The position numbers and the translations under genes are program-made. From Runella sp. CRIBMP (lineage in GTDB: Bacteria > Bacteroidota > Bacteroidia > Cytophagales > Spirosomataceae), in contig NZ_JAAAKZ010000001.1 of the NCBI RefSeq assembly GCF_009905605.1, positions 1,163,924-1,227,923 on the forward strand: a stretch of 64,000 nt of DNA, read 5' to 3'. Shown here piece after piece: positions 17,162 to 26,641 of the stretch (position 1 is the stretch's first letter; each line of letters opens with the position of its first letter). A model generated the notes under the pieces. That model was given only the letters and a program-made list of their open reading frames with translations, was not told where the DNA came from and made no database searches.

Positions 17162-20100
17162 ATGAAAATGAAAAATCATCTATCTCGAAGGCATTTGCTT
17201 TATTGGACATTGCTGTGGCTGACTGCATGCGGTACTTTGTGGGCCGCACCGACCCAAACAACTCCTTACATTAAAATTGACCAATTTGGCTACTTGCCCG
17301 CTTCCCGAAAAGTAGCGGTAGTTGCTGACCCTCAGACGGGGTACAATGCGGCTGAATCGTTTACCCCGGGCACAGGTGCCAATCAATATCAGGTACGCCG
17401 CTGGAGTGACGACGCCGTGATGATGAGCGGAACGCTTCAGGTATGGGGCGGTGGTGCCACCCACGCTCAGTCGGGCGACCGAGGATGGTCGTTTGATTTT
17501 TCGAGTATTACCGCGCCAGGTTCTTATTACATTTTTGACGTTGCCAACAATGTAGGCTCTTACCGTTTTGACATTGGCGACAATGTGTACGACGAAGCAA
17601 TGAAACATGCCGTACGGATGTTTTATTATCAGCGGCTTAATTTTGCCAAACAAACGCCTTACACCGACGCCAAATGGGCCGACGGTGCCAGTTATGAAGG
17701 GGCCAATCAGGATCGTTTTGCCACGAGCCGATTCAACAAAGGGAATGCCGCCACCGCCAAAGACCTTCACGGAGGCTGGATGGACGCGGGCGATGTAAAT
17801 AAATACACCACCTTTGCCGAAAGTGCGGTGATTCAACTGGCAGAAGCTTACCGAATAAACCCCAATGCTTTTAAAGATAATTACGCTATTCCAGAGTCGG
17901 GCAACGGAATTCCAGACGTATTGGATGAACTCAAGTACGAGCTGGACTTTCTGAAAAGAATGCAGGATGCTACGGGTACCAACGGTTTTTTCTTGAAAGT
18001 GGGCGTTGATAATTACAATGAAGTATCTCCTCCCAGCACCGACACCCGCCCGCGCTATTATTTGCCAGAATGTACTTCTGCCACCTTGGCGGGGGCCGCG
18101 ATGTTTGCCGTGGCTGGGCAAACCTTCAAAACGCACCCGTCTTTACTTACCTACGGAAATGACCTCATTGCACGCTCCGAGGCCGCTTGGAATCGCGCTA
18201 AAATAACGACCAACAACTTTACAACGTTTGAAACAAGTTGCGACGACGGAGATATAAAATCGGGGGATTCGGACCGCCCTGGCGAGGACCAATTGGGAAG
18301 CGCGTTTGTGACGGCAGTATACCTTTACGAGGCCACTGGAAAAGCCGAGTACAAAACGTTTGTTGAGTCACAATATACATTCGTAAAACCTTACAACGGC
18401 AACTGGTGGGGACCTTACTGGATGCCTCAGCAATTGGCGTTTTTGCGTTACACGACCCTTTCGGGCGCTTCTAGTGCGGTGGTAACCAATATTCGTAACC
18501 AAAAAGCAGGGATGAATTACTTATTTTCTCTCAATGATTACAACAATGGTACAGACCTTTATCGGGCATACATGGCCGATGCGCAGCATCATTGGGGGAG
18601 CAATCAGGTGCGTGCTAACTCGGGGATTTTAAATCTTGATTTTGTTACGTTTAACCTCAACCCGTCGAGCCATGCCCAATACCGTGAGGTGGCGGAGCAG
18701 TACCTGCACTGGATGAACGGCGTTAATCCGATGAACTTGGTGATGCTTTCCAACATGTCGGTGGCGGGTGCTGAAAACAGCGTGAATGAGATTTACCACA
18801 CGTGGTTTACCAACGGAACTGTATGGGATAATGTACAAACATCGACCTACGGCCCTGCCCCGGGCTATGTAACAGGCGGGCCTAATAAAAGTTACAGCGG
18901 AAGCGTGGCCAACATTACCAACCAACCGCCCCAAAAAGCGTATAAAGAGTGGAATAATGGTTCTCCCGAAAACTCTTGGGAAATCACGGAGCCAGCTATT
19001 TACAGTCAGGCCGCTTATATCATGTTGTTGGGGCGGGTGATGAGTACAACGGCATCTGCTGACACCCAAGCACCGACGACCCCGACCAACCTTACGGTGT
19101 CCAACCTAGCCGCCACTGGTCTGACTTTATCGTGGACTGCCTCAACCGACAATGTAGGAGTAAGCGCCTATGAAGTGTATCAGGGGGGCAATCTTCTCAA
19201 CGGAAATGTGATAGGTACGAGCTTCAACGTTACGGGTTTAACCTGCAACACGGCCTATTCGTTTACGGTAAAAGCCAAAGATGCGGCGGGAAACGTGTCG
19301 ACGGTGAGCAATGCCGCGAATGCAACGACTGCGGCCTGCGACACCCAAGCGCCAAGTGTGCCGACAAGCGTTGCCGCGTCCAATGTTTCGGCATCAGGTT
19401 TGACGCTTTCGTGGATGGCTTCGACCGACAACGTGGCCGTAACCGCGTATGAAGTGTACCGGGGAGCGACGTTGGTAAACGGCAATGTGACGACAACATC
19501 TTTGAATATTACGGGTTTGACCTGCAATACCGCCTATTCATTTACGGTAAAAGCCAAGGATGCGGCGGGAAATGTGTCATCAAGCAGTAGCGCTCTGAAC
19601 GTCACAACGGCGGCCTGTCCCACGGGGACTATCATTTACGACGACGCCCTTGCCGCAGGCTGGGAAGACTGGTCGTGGAGTTCGACCCGTAATTATGCCA
19701 ATACTTCTCCCGTACAAACTGGTGTCAATTCCATTCGGGTCGATTTTGCGGGTTGGGGAGGTTTATCGTTGCGACAGGCCACGGCTCTGACGACCAATTC
19801 CAACACGGTTATGAAGTTTTGGGTGTACAGTACCGCCGTAAATAACATGCTTTTCTTCGTTCAAACGGATGATTCGTCGCCGCAGCCTGCCTCATATGCT
19901 TTTACTACAAATGCTAATCAATGGAAAGAAATAACGGTTAATATGGCGCAAATGGGAAATCCGGCCACGATTAAACGTCTCAATTTTCAGAACAATTCGG
20001 CCAATAACATCACGACTTATTTCGACCAAATCAGGGTAGAAACTGGGGCCACTACCGATACACAGGCCCCCACAACGCCCGCTAACCTTTCGGCCTCGGC

Positions 20101-21337
20101 CATTACCCAAAATAGTCTGACGCTTTCGTGGACGGCTTCGACCGACAACGTGGGCGTAACGGCCTATGAAGTGTATCGGGGAGCCACAGTGGTGAACGGC
20201 AACGTCACCTCGACTTCTTTAAACATCACCGGTTTAACCTGTAATACGGCCTACTCGTTTACCGTAAAAGCCAAAGATGCCGCTGGAAATGTATCTACGA
20301 GTAGCAATGCGCTGAATGTTAATACCTCTTCTTGTGCTGATACCCAGGTGCCGAGTGCCCCCTCTGGGCTTACGGCTACCAATAAAACCCAAACGGGTTT
20401 TACGCTCGGTTGGGCAGCCTCGACCGATAATGTGGGCGTGGTGGCTTACGAAGTGTATAGAGGTGGTGTATTGGTGAATGGTAACGTTACCACCACCTCA
20501 TTGTCTATTACGGGTTTGACTTGTAATACAACTTACAGCTTTACCGTAAAGGCAAAAGATGCGGCGGGCAATGTCTCGGCAGCAAGTAGCGTGTTAAGTG
20601 TAAAAACGAATGCCTGCTTGAGCCCAGTGGTTTATGACGAAACCCTGGCTGCAAATTGGAGTGACTGGTCATGGAACAGTACGCTTAATTTTGCCAATAC
20701 AAACCCTGTGCGGGTGGGCAGTAAATCGCTCCGCGCTGATATTGCCTCTACTGGAGGGGTATCTTTGCGCCACGTTGATGGCATCAGTACTACCGCGTCG
20801 ACCGTCTTGCGTTTTTGGGTACGGGGTACGGCAGCGAGCAGTCTGCTGGTTTATGTACAAACTGACGACACAGGCGCGGCGATCGGAAATTACACGTTTA
20901 CGACAAAAGCCAATACATGGTCGGAAATTGTGCTGAATATGAGCCAATTGGGTAATCCGTCGGTCATTAAAAGGATTACGATTCAGAACAATTCGGCCAG
21001 CACCGTGACAGCCTATTTGGATAATATTCGTCTAACAACCGTTAACAATGCCCGTTTAGCCGAGGAGGAATTGACGGAAGAATCAAATGAATTGTTGGTG
21101 TATCCTAATCCTTCTGAGGGACCGATTACGCTCAAGTATGTAGCTCCCCAGCCCGAAAAAGTTCAACTGCAATTATGGGATATGCAGGGCAGGATGTTGC
21201 AAAATAATGAAGAACATGCGGAATCAGGAACCAACTTTTTCAGGATGGATGTATCTCAACAGCCAGTGGGGATGTATTTGATTCAACTGAAAGGACCCGA
21301 AAGAATCCAAACCCAAAAGGTGCTGATTCGGCGGTAA
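17162..21337 (+). CDS. Modular GH9 glycoside hydrolase with four FN3 domains, two beta-sandwich modules and a T9SS signal
   Basis: A 1391-residue secreted enzyme. Order: signal peptide (to about 28), CelD_N Ig-like domain (34-135), GH9 (alpha/alpha)6 domain (145-625), FN3 (634-726), FN3 (727-819), module A (821-963), FN3 (965-1058), FN3 (1059-1150), module B (1156-1297), and a type IX sorting domain (1313-1391, starting LLVYPNPSEG). GH9 catalytic Asp208 and Asp211 (GWMDAGDVNKY) and acid Glu607/Glu610 (SWEITEPAIY) are present, so it should cleave beta-1,4-glucans or related chains. Modules A and B share DWSW and IKRL/IT-QNNSA motifs and look like carbohydrate-binding folds. Confidence 0.92.
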   Translation: MKMKNHLSRRHLLYWTLLWLTACGTLWAAPTQTTPYIKIDQFGYLPASRKVAVVADPQTGYNAAESFTPGTGANQYQVRRWSDDAVMMSGTLQVWGGGATHAQSGDRGWSFDFSSITAPGSYYIFDVANNVGSYRFDIGDNVYDEAMKHAVRMFYYQRLNFAKQTPYTDAKWADGASYEGANQDRFATSRFNKGNAATAKDLHGGWMDAGDVNKYTTFAESAVIQLAEAYRINPNAFKDNYAIPESGNGIPDVLDELKYELDFLKRMQDATGTNGFFLKVGVDNYNEVSPPSTDTRPRYYLPECTSATLAGAAMFAVAGQTFKTHPSLLTYGNDLIARSEAAWNRAKITTNNFTTFETSCDDGDIKSGDSDRPGEDQLGSAFVTAVYLYEATGKAEYKTFVESQYTFVKPYNGNWWGPYWMPQQLAFLRYTTLSGASSAVVTNIRNQKAGMNYLFSLNDYNNGTDLYRAYMADAQHHWGSNQVRANSGILNLDFVTFNLNPSSHAQYREVAEQYLHWMNGVNPMNLVMLSNMSVAGAENSVNEIYHTWFTNGTVWDNVQTSTYGPAPGYVTGGPNKSYSGSVANITNQPPQKAYKEWNNGSPENSWEITEPAIYSQAAYIMLLGRVMSTTASADTQAPTTPTNLTVSNLAATGLTLSWTASTDNVGVSAYEVYQGGNLLNGNVIGTSFNVTGLTCNTAYSFTVKAKDAAGNVSTVSNAANATTAACDTQAPSVPTSVAASNVSASGLTLSWMASTDNVAVTAYEVYRGATLVNGNVTTTSLNITGLTCNTAYSFTVKAKDAAGNVSSSSSALNVTTAACPTGTIIYDDALAAGWEDWSWSSTRNYANTSPVQTGVNSIRVDFAGWGGLSLRQATALTTNSNTVMKFWVYSTAVNNMLFFVQTDDSSPQPASYAFTTNANQWKEITVNMAQMGNPATIKRLNFQNNSANNITTYFDQIRVETGATTDTQAPTTPANLSASAITQNSLTLSWTASTDNVGVTAYEVYRGATVVNGNVTSTSLNITGLTCNTAYSFTVKAKDAAGNVSTSSNALNVNTSSCADTQVPSAPSGLTATNKTQTGFTLGWAASTDNVGVVAYEVYRGGVLVNGNVTTTSLSITGLTCNTTYSFTVKAKDAAGNVSAASSVLSVKTNACLSPVVYDETLAANWSDWSWNSTLNFANTNPVRVGSKSLRADIASTGGVSLRHVDGISTTASTVLRFWVRGTAASSLLVYVQTDDTGAAIGNYTFTTKANTWSEIVLNMSQLGNPSVIKRITIQNNSASTVTAYLDNIRLTTVNNARLAEEELTEESNELLVYPNPSEGPITLKYVAPQPEKVQLQLWDMQGRMLQNNEEHAESGTNFFRMDVSQQPVGMYLIQLKGPERIQTQKVLIRR
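19233..20576 (+). repeat. Four near-identical DNA blocks within the FN3 modules
   Basis: A 67-bp block (19233-19299, 19512-19578, 20229-20295, 20510-20576) encodes GLTCNTAYSFTVKAKDAAGNVS with only a few base differences per copy. Copies within each pair are 279 and 281 bp apart. They show recent duplication or gene conversion of FN3 units. Confidence 0.85.
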
Positions 21338-21357
21338 ATATTGTGATTCATTGGAAG

Positions 21358-21381
21358 AGGCGGGCTAATTGCTCGCCTTTT
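21358..21381 (+). terminator. Terminator after the GH9 gene
   Basis: Arms AGGCGGGC (21358-21365) and GCTCGCCT (21371-21378), one mismatch, loop of five, then a T-run. Confidence 0.65.
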
Positions 21382-21456
21382 CTATGTTAGATGGAAGTAA
21401 TAATGGCTTTATAGGTTATATTTAGTGCCAAACATACCTCCCTAAACCTTCACTTC

Positions 21457-23496
21457 ATGGAAATCAAAGACTTCAAACCCTACGTGTCCAACGAGCAAAA
21501 CATGGCCGAATTTACCGTAAAGTCGGTCGTAGTGGGCATTCTTTTCGGTGTTTTATTTGGGGCTGCCACGGTTTATTTGTCGCTCAAAGCTGGGCTGTCA
21601 GTGTCGGCTTCTATCCCAATAGCGGTCTTGGCGATTTCGCTCGGACGCAAGTATTTGGGTACCACCATTCTGGAAAATAACATTATTCAAACCACGGGTT
21701 CGGCGGGCGAATCCATCGCGTCGGGCGTGGTATTTACCTTGCCAGGTTTTCTTTTTTTATCCACGACCGAAGAAGGCAAAAGCATCGGGGCCGATTTTTT
21801 CAATTATTGGACAATTTTAACGTTGGCCATTTTGGGCGGGATTTTGGGGACATTGATGATGATTCCGTTGCGGCGCTCGCTGATTGTGCAAGAACACGGT
21901 ACCCTTCCATACCCCGAAGGAACCGCCTGCGGCTCGGTGCTGATTGCGGGCGAAAAAGGCGGTGATTTGGCTAAAACAGCCTATCAAGGCTTGGGACTTG
22001 CCATGCTGTATGCATTTTTTCAGAAAATCCTGCACATAATTGCCGAAGTGCCTCGAATAGCTTCTGAGCAAGCCAGTAAAATCTTCCCATCGGCGGTGGT
22101 CAGTGGTGAAATCACGCCCGAATATTTGGGCGTGGGGTACATTATTGGTTTTCGGATTTCGGCGGTGTTGGTCGGCGGGGGTTTATTGGCTTGGTTGGGA
22201 TTGATTCCGCTTTTGGCAACGCTCGTTCCAGGTGATACCATTGCTGAGCAATTAATCAAACTCGGTTACCTCAAAGACCTCGCTACGTCGGGTGGCCCTG
22301 GTGGGTGGAATCCCGCCACTCATAGCTTTAACGATACGGCTGCGGCTATTTATCGCGCATATATTCGCCAAATTGGCGCGGGAGCCGTGGCAGCGGGCGG
22401 GTTTATGGCGTTGCTGAAAAGTATTCCCACGATTATTTCTTCGTTTCAGCAAAGCTTGGCTTCAATGAAAGCGGGCAATGAAGGCGCTCGCGTCCGTACG
22501 GAGCAGGATTTGTCTTTTAAAGTGGTGATTTTCGGATGCTTAGCGTTGGTGGTATTGATGGTCATTTTGCCCCAAATCCCTGGCGATGGTTGGTTAACCA
22601 AATTGCTGATTGCTGTTTTGGTGGTGGTGTTTGGCTTTTTCTTCGTGACGGTCGCGAGCCGGATCGTGGGGATTATCGGCTCAAGTTCATCGCCAGTTTC
22701 GGGCATGACCATTGCGACGATTATGGCCACCTCGTTGGTATTTATCGGGTTTGGATTAACGGGTAAATTGTATGAGCCAGCAGTGTTGGTGATTGGCGGG
22801 ATGATTTGCATCGCTGCCGCCAACGCTGGGAATACGTCGCAAGACTTGAAAACGGGGTATTTGGTCGGAGCTACGCCCAAGTATCAGCAAATAGCGCTGT
22901 TTATCGGGGTCATTGTTTCGTCGTTGGTGATTGGGGCAACGGTCAAGTTGCTAGATACGCCCACGCCCGATTTGGTAGCACAGGGCATTCAGCACGCCAT
23001 CGGAACTGACAAATTCCCCGCTCCGCAGGGTACGCTCATGGCAACGCTTATCAAAGGATTATTGTCGTTTAATTTGGATTGGCAGTTTGTATTGGTGGGC
23101 GTTTTTACGGCCATTACCATCGAAATAATGGGTGTTAATGCGCTATCGTTTGCCGTAGGGCTTTATCTTCCCCTTTCGACGACCTTGCCTATTTTTGCGG
23201 GTGGTTGCGTGAAAGCCTTTGTAAATTGGAATGCCAAACGCAAAGGCATTGAAGAAGAAGACGCTGATTTGGGAAAAGGAAATCTCTTTTCAACGGGCTT
23301 GGTGGCAGGTGGTGCTTTGGCAGGGGTAATTGTAGCTTTACTTTCGGTCAATGATTCTATTTTCAATGCCTTGGCTAAAATTAATCTTGAACCAGTTTTG
23401 GCATCTGTTATTGGCGAAGGCGGTTATCAACTCTTGGGGGCGGTCATGTTTGCGGCGATGGGAGCGGTGCTGTATCGGGTGGCGATGAAACGATAG
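21457..23496 (+). CDS. OPT family oligopeptide transporter
   Basis: A 679-residue polytopic membrane protein with about 14-16 helices, matching bacterial OPT transporters, which import peptides or metal chelates with protons. Typical features are the N-terminal TVKSVVVGILFGVLFGAA, the GTLPYPEGTACGSVLIAGE motif, the ISSFQQS loop, and the late TAITIEIMGVNALSFAVGLYLPLSTTLPIFAGG segment. It stands alone between terminators. Substrate cannot be told from sequence. Confidence 0.92.
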   Translation: MEIKDFKPYVSNEQNMAEFTVKSVVVGILFGVLFGAATVYLSLKAGLSVSASIPIAVLAISLGRKYLGTTILENNIIQTTGSAGESIASGVVFTLPGFLFLSTTEEGKSIGADFFNYWTILTLAILGGILGTLMMIPLRRSLIVQEHGTLPYPEGTACGSVLIAGEKGGDLAKTAYQGLGLAMLYAFFQKILHIIAEVPRIASEQASKIFPSAVVSGEITPEYLGVGYIIGFRISAVLVGGGLLAWLGLIPLLATLVPGDTIAEQLIKLGYLKDLATSGGPGGWNPATHSFNDTAAAIYRAYIRQIGAGAVAAGGFMALLKSIPTIISSFQQSLASMKAGNEGARVRTEQDLSFKVVIFGCLALVVLMVILPQIPGDGWLTKLLIAVLVVVFGFFFVTVASRIVGIIGSSSSPVSGMTIATIMATSLVFIGFGLTGKLYEPAVLVIGGMICIAAANAGNTSQDLKTGYLVGATPKYQQIALFIGVIVSSLVIGATVKLLDTPTPDLVAQGIQHAIGTDKFPAPQGTLMATLIKGLLSFNLDWQFVLVGVFTAITIEIMGVNALSFAVGLYLPLSTTLPIFAGGCVKAFVNWNAKRKGIEEEDADLGKGNLFSTGLVAGGALAGVIVALLSVNDSIFNALAKINLEPVLASVIGEGGYQLLGAVMFAAMGAVLYRVAMKR

Positions 23497-23511
23497 AAAT
23501 TAATGTAGAAT

Positions 23512-23550
23512 AAAAAAAGCCCCGCCTGATGAAACCAAGCGGGGCTTTTT
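23512..23550. terminator. Bidirectional terminator between OPT and RND genes
   Basis: GC-rich arms AGCCCCGC (23518-23525) and GCGGGGCT (23539-23546), preceded by A7 and followed by T5, so it works in both directions. Confidence 0.9.
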
Positions 23551-23563
23551 GTTAGAGATAGTT

Positions 23564-26500
23564 TTAGCTTTCAACTTCTTGCTTTTTTACTTCCACCCTA
23601 GGCGGAATCAAGCGGTACAATACGGGCGTAACGATGCGCGAAAGTAAGGTTGAACTAATGAGTCCGCCGATCAAAACCCAAGCCAACGGCGAATAAAGCG
23701 GGTTCCCTTCAATGGCTAGGGGGATTAATCCACCAATGGCCGTTAGTGAGGTAAGTACGATAGGCACAAATCGAATCTCGCCCGCTTCTTGAATGGCCTC
23801 AATCAACGGAACACCTTCTTCGCGGAGTTGATTGGTGAAATCAACAAGCAAAATAGAGTTCTTGACCTCAATTCCAATCAAGGCAATAAGCCCAATTACG
23901 GCCACAAATGAGAGCGGATAGCCCACAATCCACAGCATCGTAAAAGCCCCAATGATACCCAATGGAATGACCGAAAGCACAATCAGTGAACTCTTGAAAT
24001 TCCCGAATTCCAAAATCAAAACCCCCAGAAACCCGAAAGCGGTGATAAGAATGATGGTTCCTAAACCGCCGAACGATTTTTGACGGGCTTCTAGTTCGCC
24101 AGCCGCCACATAGCTAAAATCGTTGGGGAATTTGTATTTATCTAGTTTGGTAATGATGTCTTTATACACATTATCTACAAGATAACCGCTTTTTACAAAG
24201 GCCGAAATCGTGACAAAACGGTCGCGGTCGTAGTGCCGGATCTGATTGGTTGAGGTTTCAAACTGAATATCTGCTACCTGACGCAATGGAATTGCCGACC
24301 CAGTTAAGGTATTCACGTACAGATTATTCAAGATGGCAGGGGTAGTTGTTTTTCCTTTTGGAAGAGTAACGTTAATCCCGTAATCATCGCCACTTTCATC
24401 TTTGAAGGTTCCGATGTTTAACCCTGCAATCGCCAAACGAACGGTGCGGTTGATGTCGGCAACTGATATTCCCAACAATCCCGCTTTTTCTTTATTGATT
24501 TTTACCCGTAAGTCGGTACGGCGCGTGGTCAGGGGATTTTTAACGTAAATCGTGCCCGGCGTTTCCTTTAGGACTTTCTCTACGTCGGCGGCCACACTGC
24601 GAAGCTTTTCCAAATCTTCACCCATGACTCTAATTGCCACGGGTGCTTCGGTGTTGGGCCCTTGTTCAAAATCCACTACTTCCACGTTGGCATTGGGCAC
24701 GTAGCGCAGGCGGTCGCGCAGTTGGTCAATGATTTTTTCTTTTTCTGGCGGGTGAATTTCATCCTGTAACTGTACAAATACCTCCGCGTAGTTGCTTGAT
24801 TCTGAGCGTTCAATGACATTGTAGTACATTCGTGGATTGCCACGCCCGACGCTCGTAGAGAAAAATTTCACTTCGCTAATACGTTTCAATTCATTTTCTA
24901 CGGTGCGGGCCACGCGGTTGGTTTCGGTTAGACTACTGCCTTCTGGCGTTTCCAACGTAATTCTGAACATGGGTTTCTCTGATTTTGGAAACAATCCGAA
25001 TCCGATGATTTTGGGAATGTATAACGACATCCCGAACAGTAATCCCGCAAACAAAAGCGTAGGAAGCGGATGCCGCAGCGCCCAGTTGAGCAACTTGCTG
25101 TACGAACCTGAAATGACTTTTTTCAACGCTCTCAGAAAGATATTTCCTTCAGGATTATGGCTGTTTTCCAACAAACGGCTACTCAAAAAGGGAACAATCG
25201 TGAGCGAAACTACCATCGAAGCCAAAATCGTCATGGCAACGGCCATAGGTAGACTGCGGATAAAATCTCCTGAGGCTTCGGGTAAAAACAACAGTGGTAA
25301 AAAGGCCAAAATCAATGTAACTGTACAACCAATTACGGCCAATGTGATTTGTTTGGTGGCTTTGACGGCGGCTTCGCGTTTGGAAAAACCATCGCGCATC
25401 CAGCGCTCAATGTTTTCGACGACCACAATGGAGTCGTCCACCAATATCCCCAACGCCACAATCAACCCCACTACGCTCAATTGATTGATGCTGTAGCCTA
25501 GATAATCGACGGCGGTGAGACCGATGGCCAAGGAAAGCGGAATCGAAATCATGACGACCACTGCCGCCCTTAGCCCAAGGGGGAGGAGCGTAAGCGCCAC
25601 GAGCAGAATGGCAATGCCAAAGTCTTTGGCAAAGCGGCCCAAACGACGGTCAACACTCACCGATTGGTCGAAATATTTGACCATTTTGATGTGCTTGGGC
25701 ATCGTTTTCTCAAATTCGGTCAAACTTGCATTAAGCACTTTACCCGTTTCTGTGATGTTTTTGCCCGTTTTTTGGGCCGCAGCTACCAAGACCGCACGTC
25801 GGCCGTTGAGGCGGGTAAAATTGGTTTCTTCTTCGTAATTAAAATCAACGTCGGCAATGTCTCTTAAGTAGATGATTTTCTGACCGTTGGTGGACACAAT
25901 CGTGTTGCGCATTTGTTCCAACGACTCATAATCACCGCTGGTCTTGACGTTGAATCGCCGAGCCCCTTCCTGCACGCTACCCGCAGGAATGTTGAGGTTT
26001 TCGGCCTGCAATGCCCCCAATACCCGGTTGATGGCAATGCCTTCTTGCGCCATTTTCTCGACGTTGAGCGAAACGCGTACGTTTTCTTTCGGAAAACCGT
26101 AATCTTTTACGCTCCTTAGGTCTTTGATTTTCTCCAATGTCTTCCGTAGTTTTTCGGAATAATCGGCCATTTCTTTGTACGAAGCTACCTCCGAAACCAA
26201 GGCTACCTGAACGATATTGACCAAGCCGGGGTCGAATTGGAAGTAACGAATATCAAAAATATCAGTAGGTAAAATGCTACGCATGGAATTTACTTCGCGG
26301 GCTATCTCCTGCTTTTTTTCATCATTATCGACCGAGTATTCGTATTCCAGCATAAATACGGCGAGCCCGTCGTCGATGGTGGTACGAATATTTTTAACGT
26401 CTTTGAGTTCATTGAGACGTTTTTCGACGGGGTCAACGACCAATTCTTCCATGTCTTTGGGGTCGGTGCCGGGATAAATCACCGTAATCACAAACGTAGG

Positions 26501-26626
26501 AGCCTCAAACGTAGGGTCTTCGGCGCGGGGCATATTAAAGAGGGAGTTGAGCCCAAGCGCCACCACCCCCACAAACATCACCAGCATAAACTGCCAGTTC
26601 TTGACGGAAAATTCTGAAAGATTCAT
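23564..26626 (-). CDS. RND efflux transporter permease (AcrB/MdtB type)
   Basis: A 1020-residue inner-membrane proton antiporter, the pump of a tripartite efflux system. Twelve helices and two large periplasmic loops are recognisable. The proton-relay pair of Asp residues lies in helix 4 (ALGILVDDSIVVVENIER), the mark of the HAE1 (drug) type. It starts 15 bp after the adaptor gene and is last in the minus-strand operon tetR-DUF3995-DUF4260-tolC-adaptor-permease. Substrates are unknown but are likely hydrophobic or organic toxicants. Confidence 0.95.
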   Translation of the reverse strand: MNLSEFSVKNWQFMLVMFVGVVALGLNSLFNMPRAEDPTFEAPTFVITVIYPGTDPKDMEELVVDPVEKRLNELKDVKNIRTTIDDGLAVFMLEYEYSVDNDEKKQEIAREVNSMRSILPTDIFDIRYFQFDPGLVNIVQVALVSEVASYKEMADYSEKLRKTLEKIKDLRSVKDYGFPKENVRVSLNVEKMAQEGIAINRVLGALQAENLNIPAGSVQEGARRFNVKTSGDYESLEQMRNTIVSTNGQKIIYLRDIADVDFNYEEETNFTRLNGRRAVLVAAAQKTGKNITETGKVLNASLTEFEKTMPKHIKMVKYFDQSVSVDRRLGRFAKDFGIAILLVALTLLPLGLRAAVVVMISIPLSLAIGLTAVDYLGYSINQLSVVGLIVALGILVDDSIVVVENIERWMRDGFSKREAAVKATKQITLAVIGCTVTLILAFLPLLFLPEASGDFIRSLPMAVAMTILASMVVSLTIVPFLSSRLLENSHNPEGNIFLRALKKVISGSYSKLLNWALRHPLPTLLFAGLLFGMSLYIPKIIGFGLFPKSEKPMFRITLETPEGSSLTETNRVARTVENELKRISEVKFFSTSVGRGNPRMYYNVIERSESSNYAEVFVQLQDEIHPPEKEKIIDQLRDRLRYVPNANVEVVDFEQGPNTEAPVAIRVMGEDLEKLRSVAADVEKVLKETPGTIYVKNPLTTRRTDLRVKINKEKAGLLGISVADINRTVRLAIAGLNIGTFKDESGDDYGINVTLPKGKTTTPAILNNLYVNTLTGSAIPLRQVADIQFETSTNQIRHYDRDRFVTISAFVKSGYLVDNVYKDIITKLDKYKFPNDFSYVAAGELEARQKSFGGLGTIILITAFGFLGVLILEFGNFKSSLIVLSVIPLGIIGAFTMLWIVGYPLSFVAVIGLIALIGIEVKNSILLVDFTNQLREEGVPLIEAIQEAGEIRFVPIVLTSLTAIGGLIPLAIEGNPLYSPLAWVLIGGLISSTLLSRIVTPVLYRLIPPRVEVKKQEVES

Positions 26627-26641
26627 CGGTGTAGGTGTGGT

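Noticed and set aside
17180..18136. 318-codon open frame on the minus strand inside the GH9 gene
   Set aside because: Antisense to a clear GH9 domain; its translation shows no family features and is rich in residues typical of shadow frames.
24837..25484. 215-codon plus-strand frame inside the RND pump gene
   Set aside because: Shadow of a conserved transporter; no signal, domain or start context.
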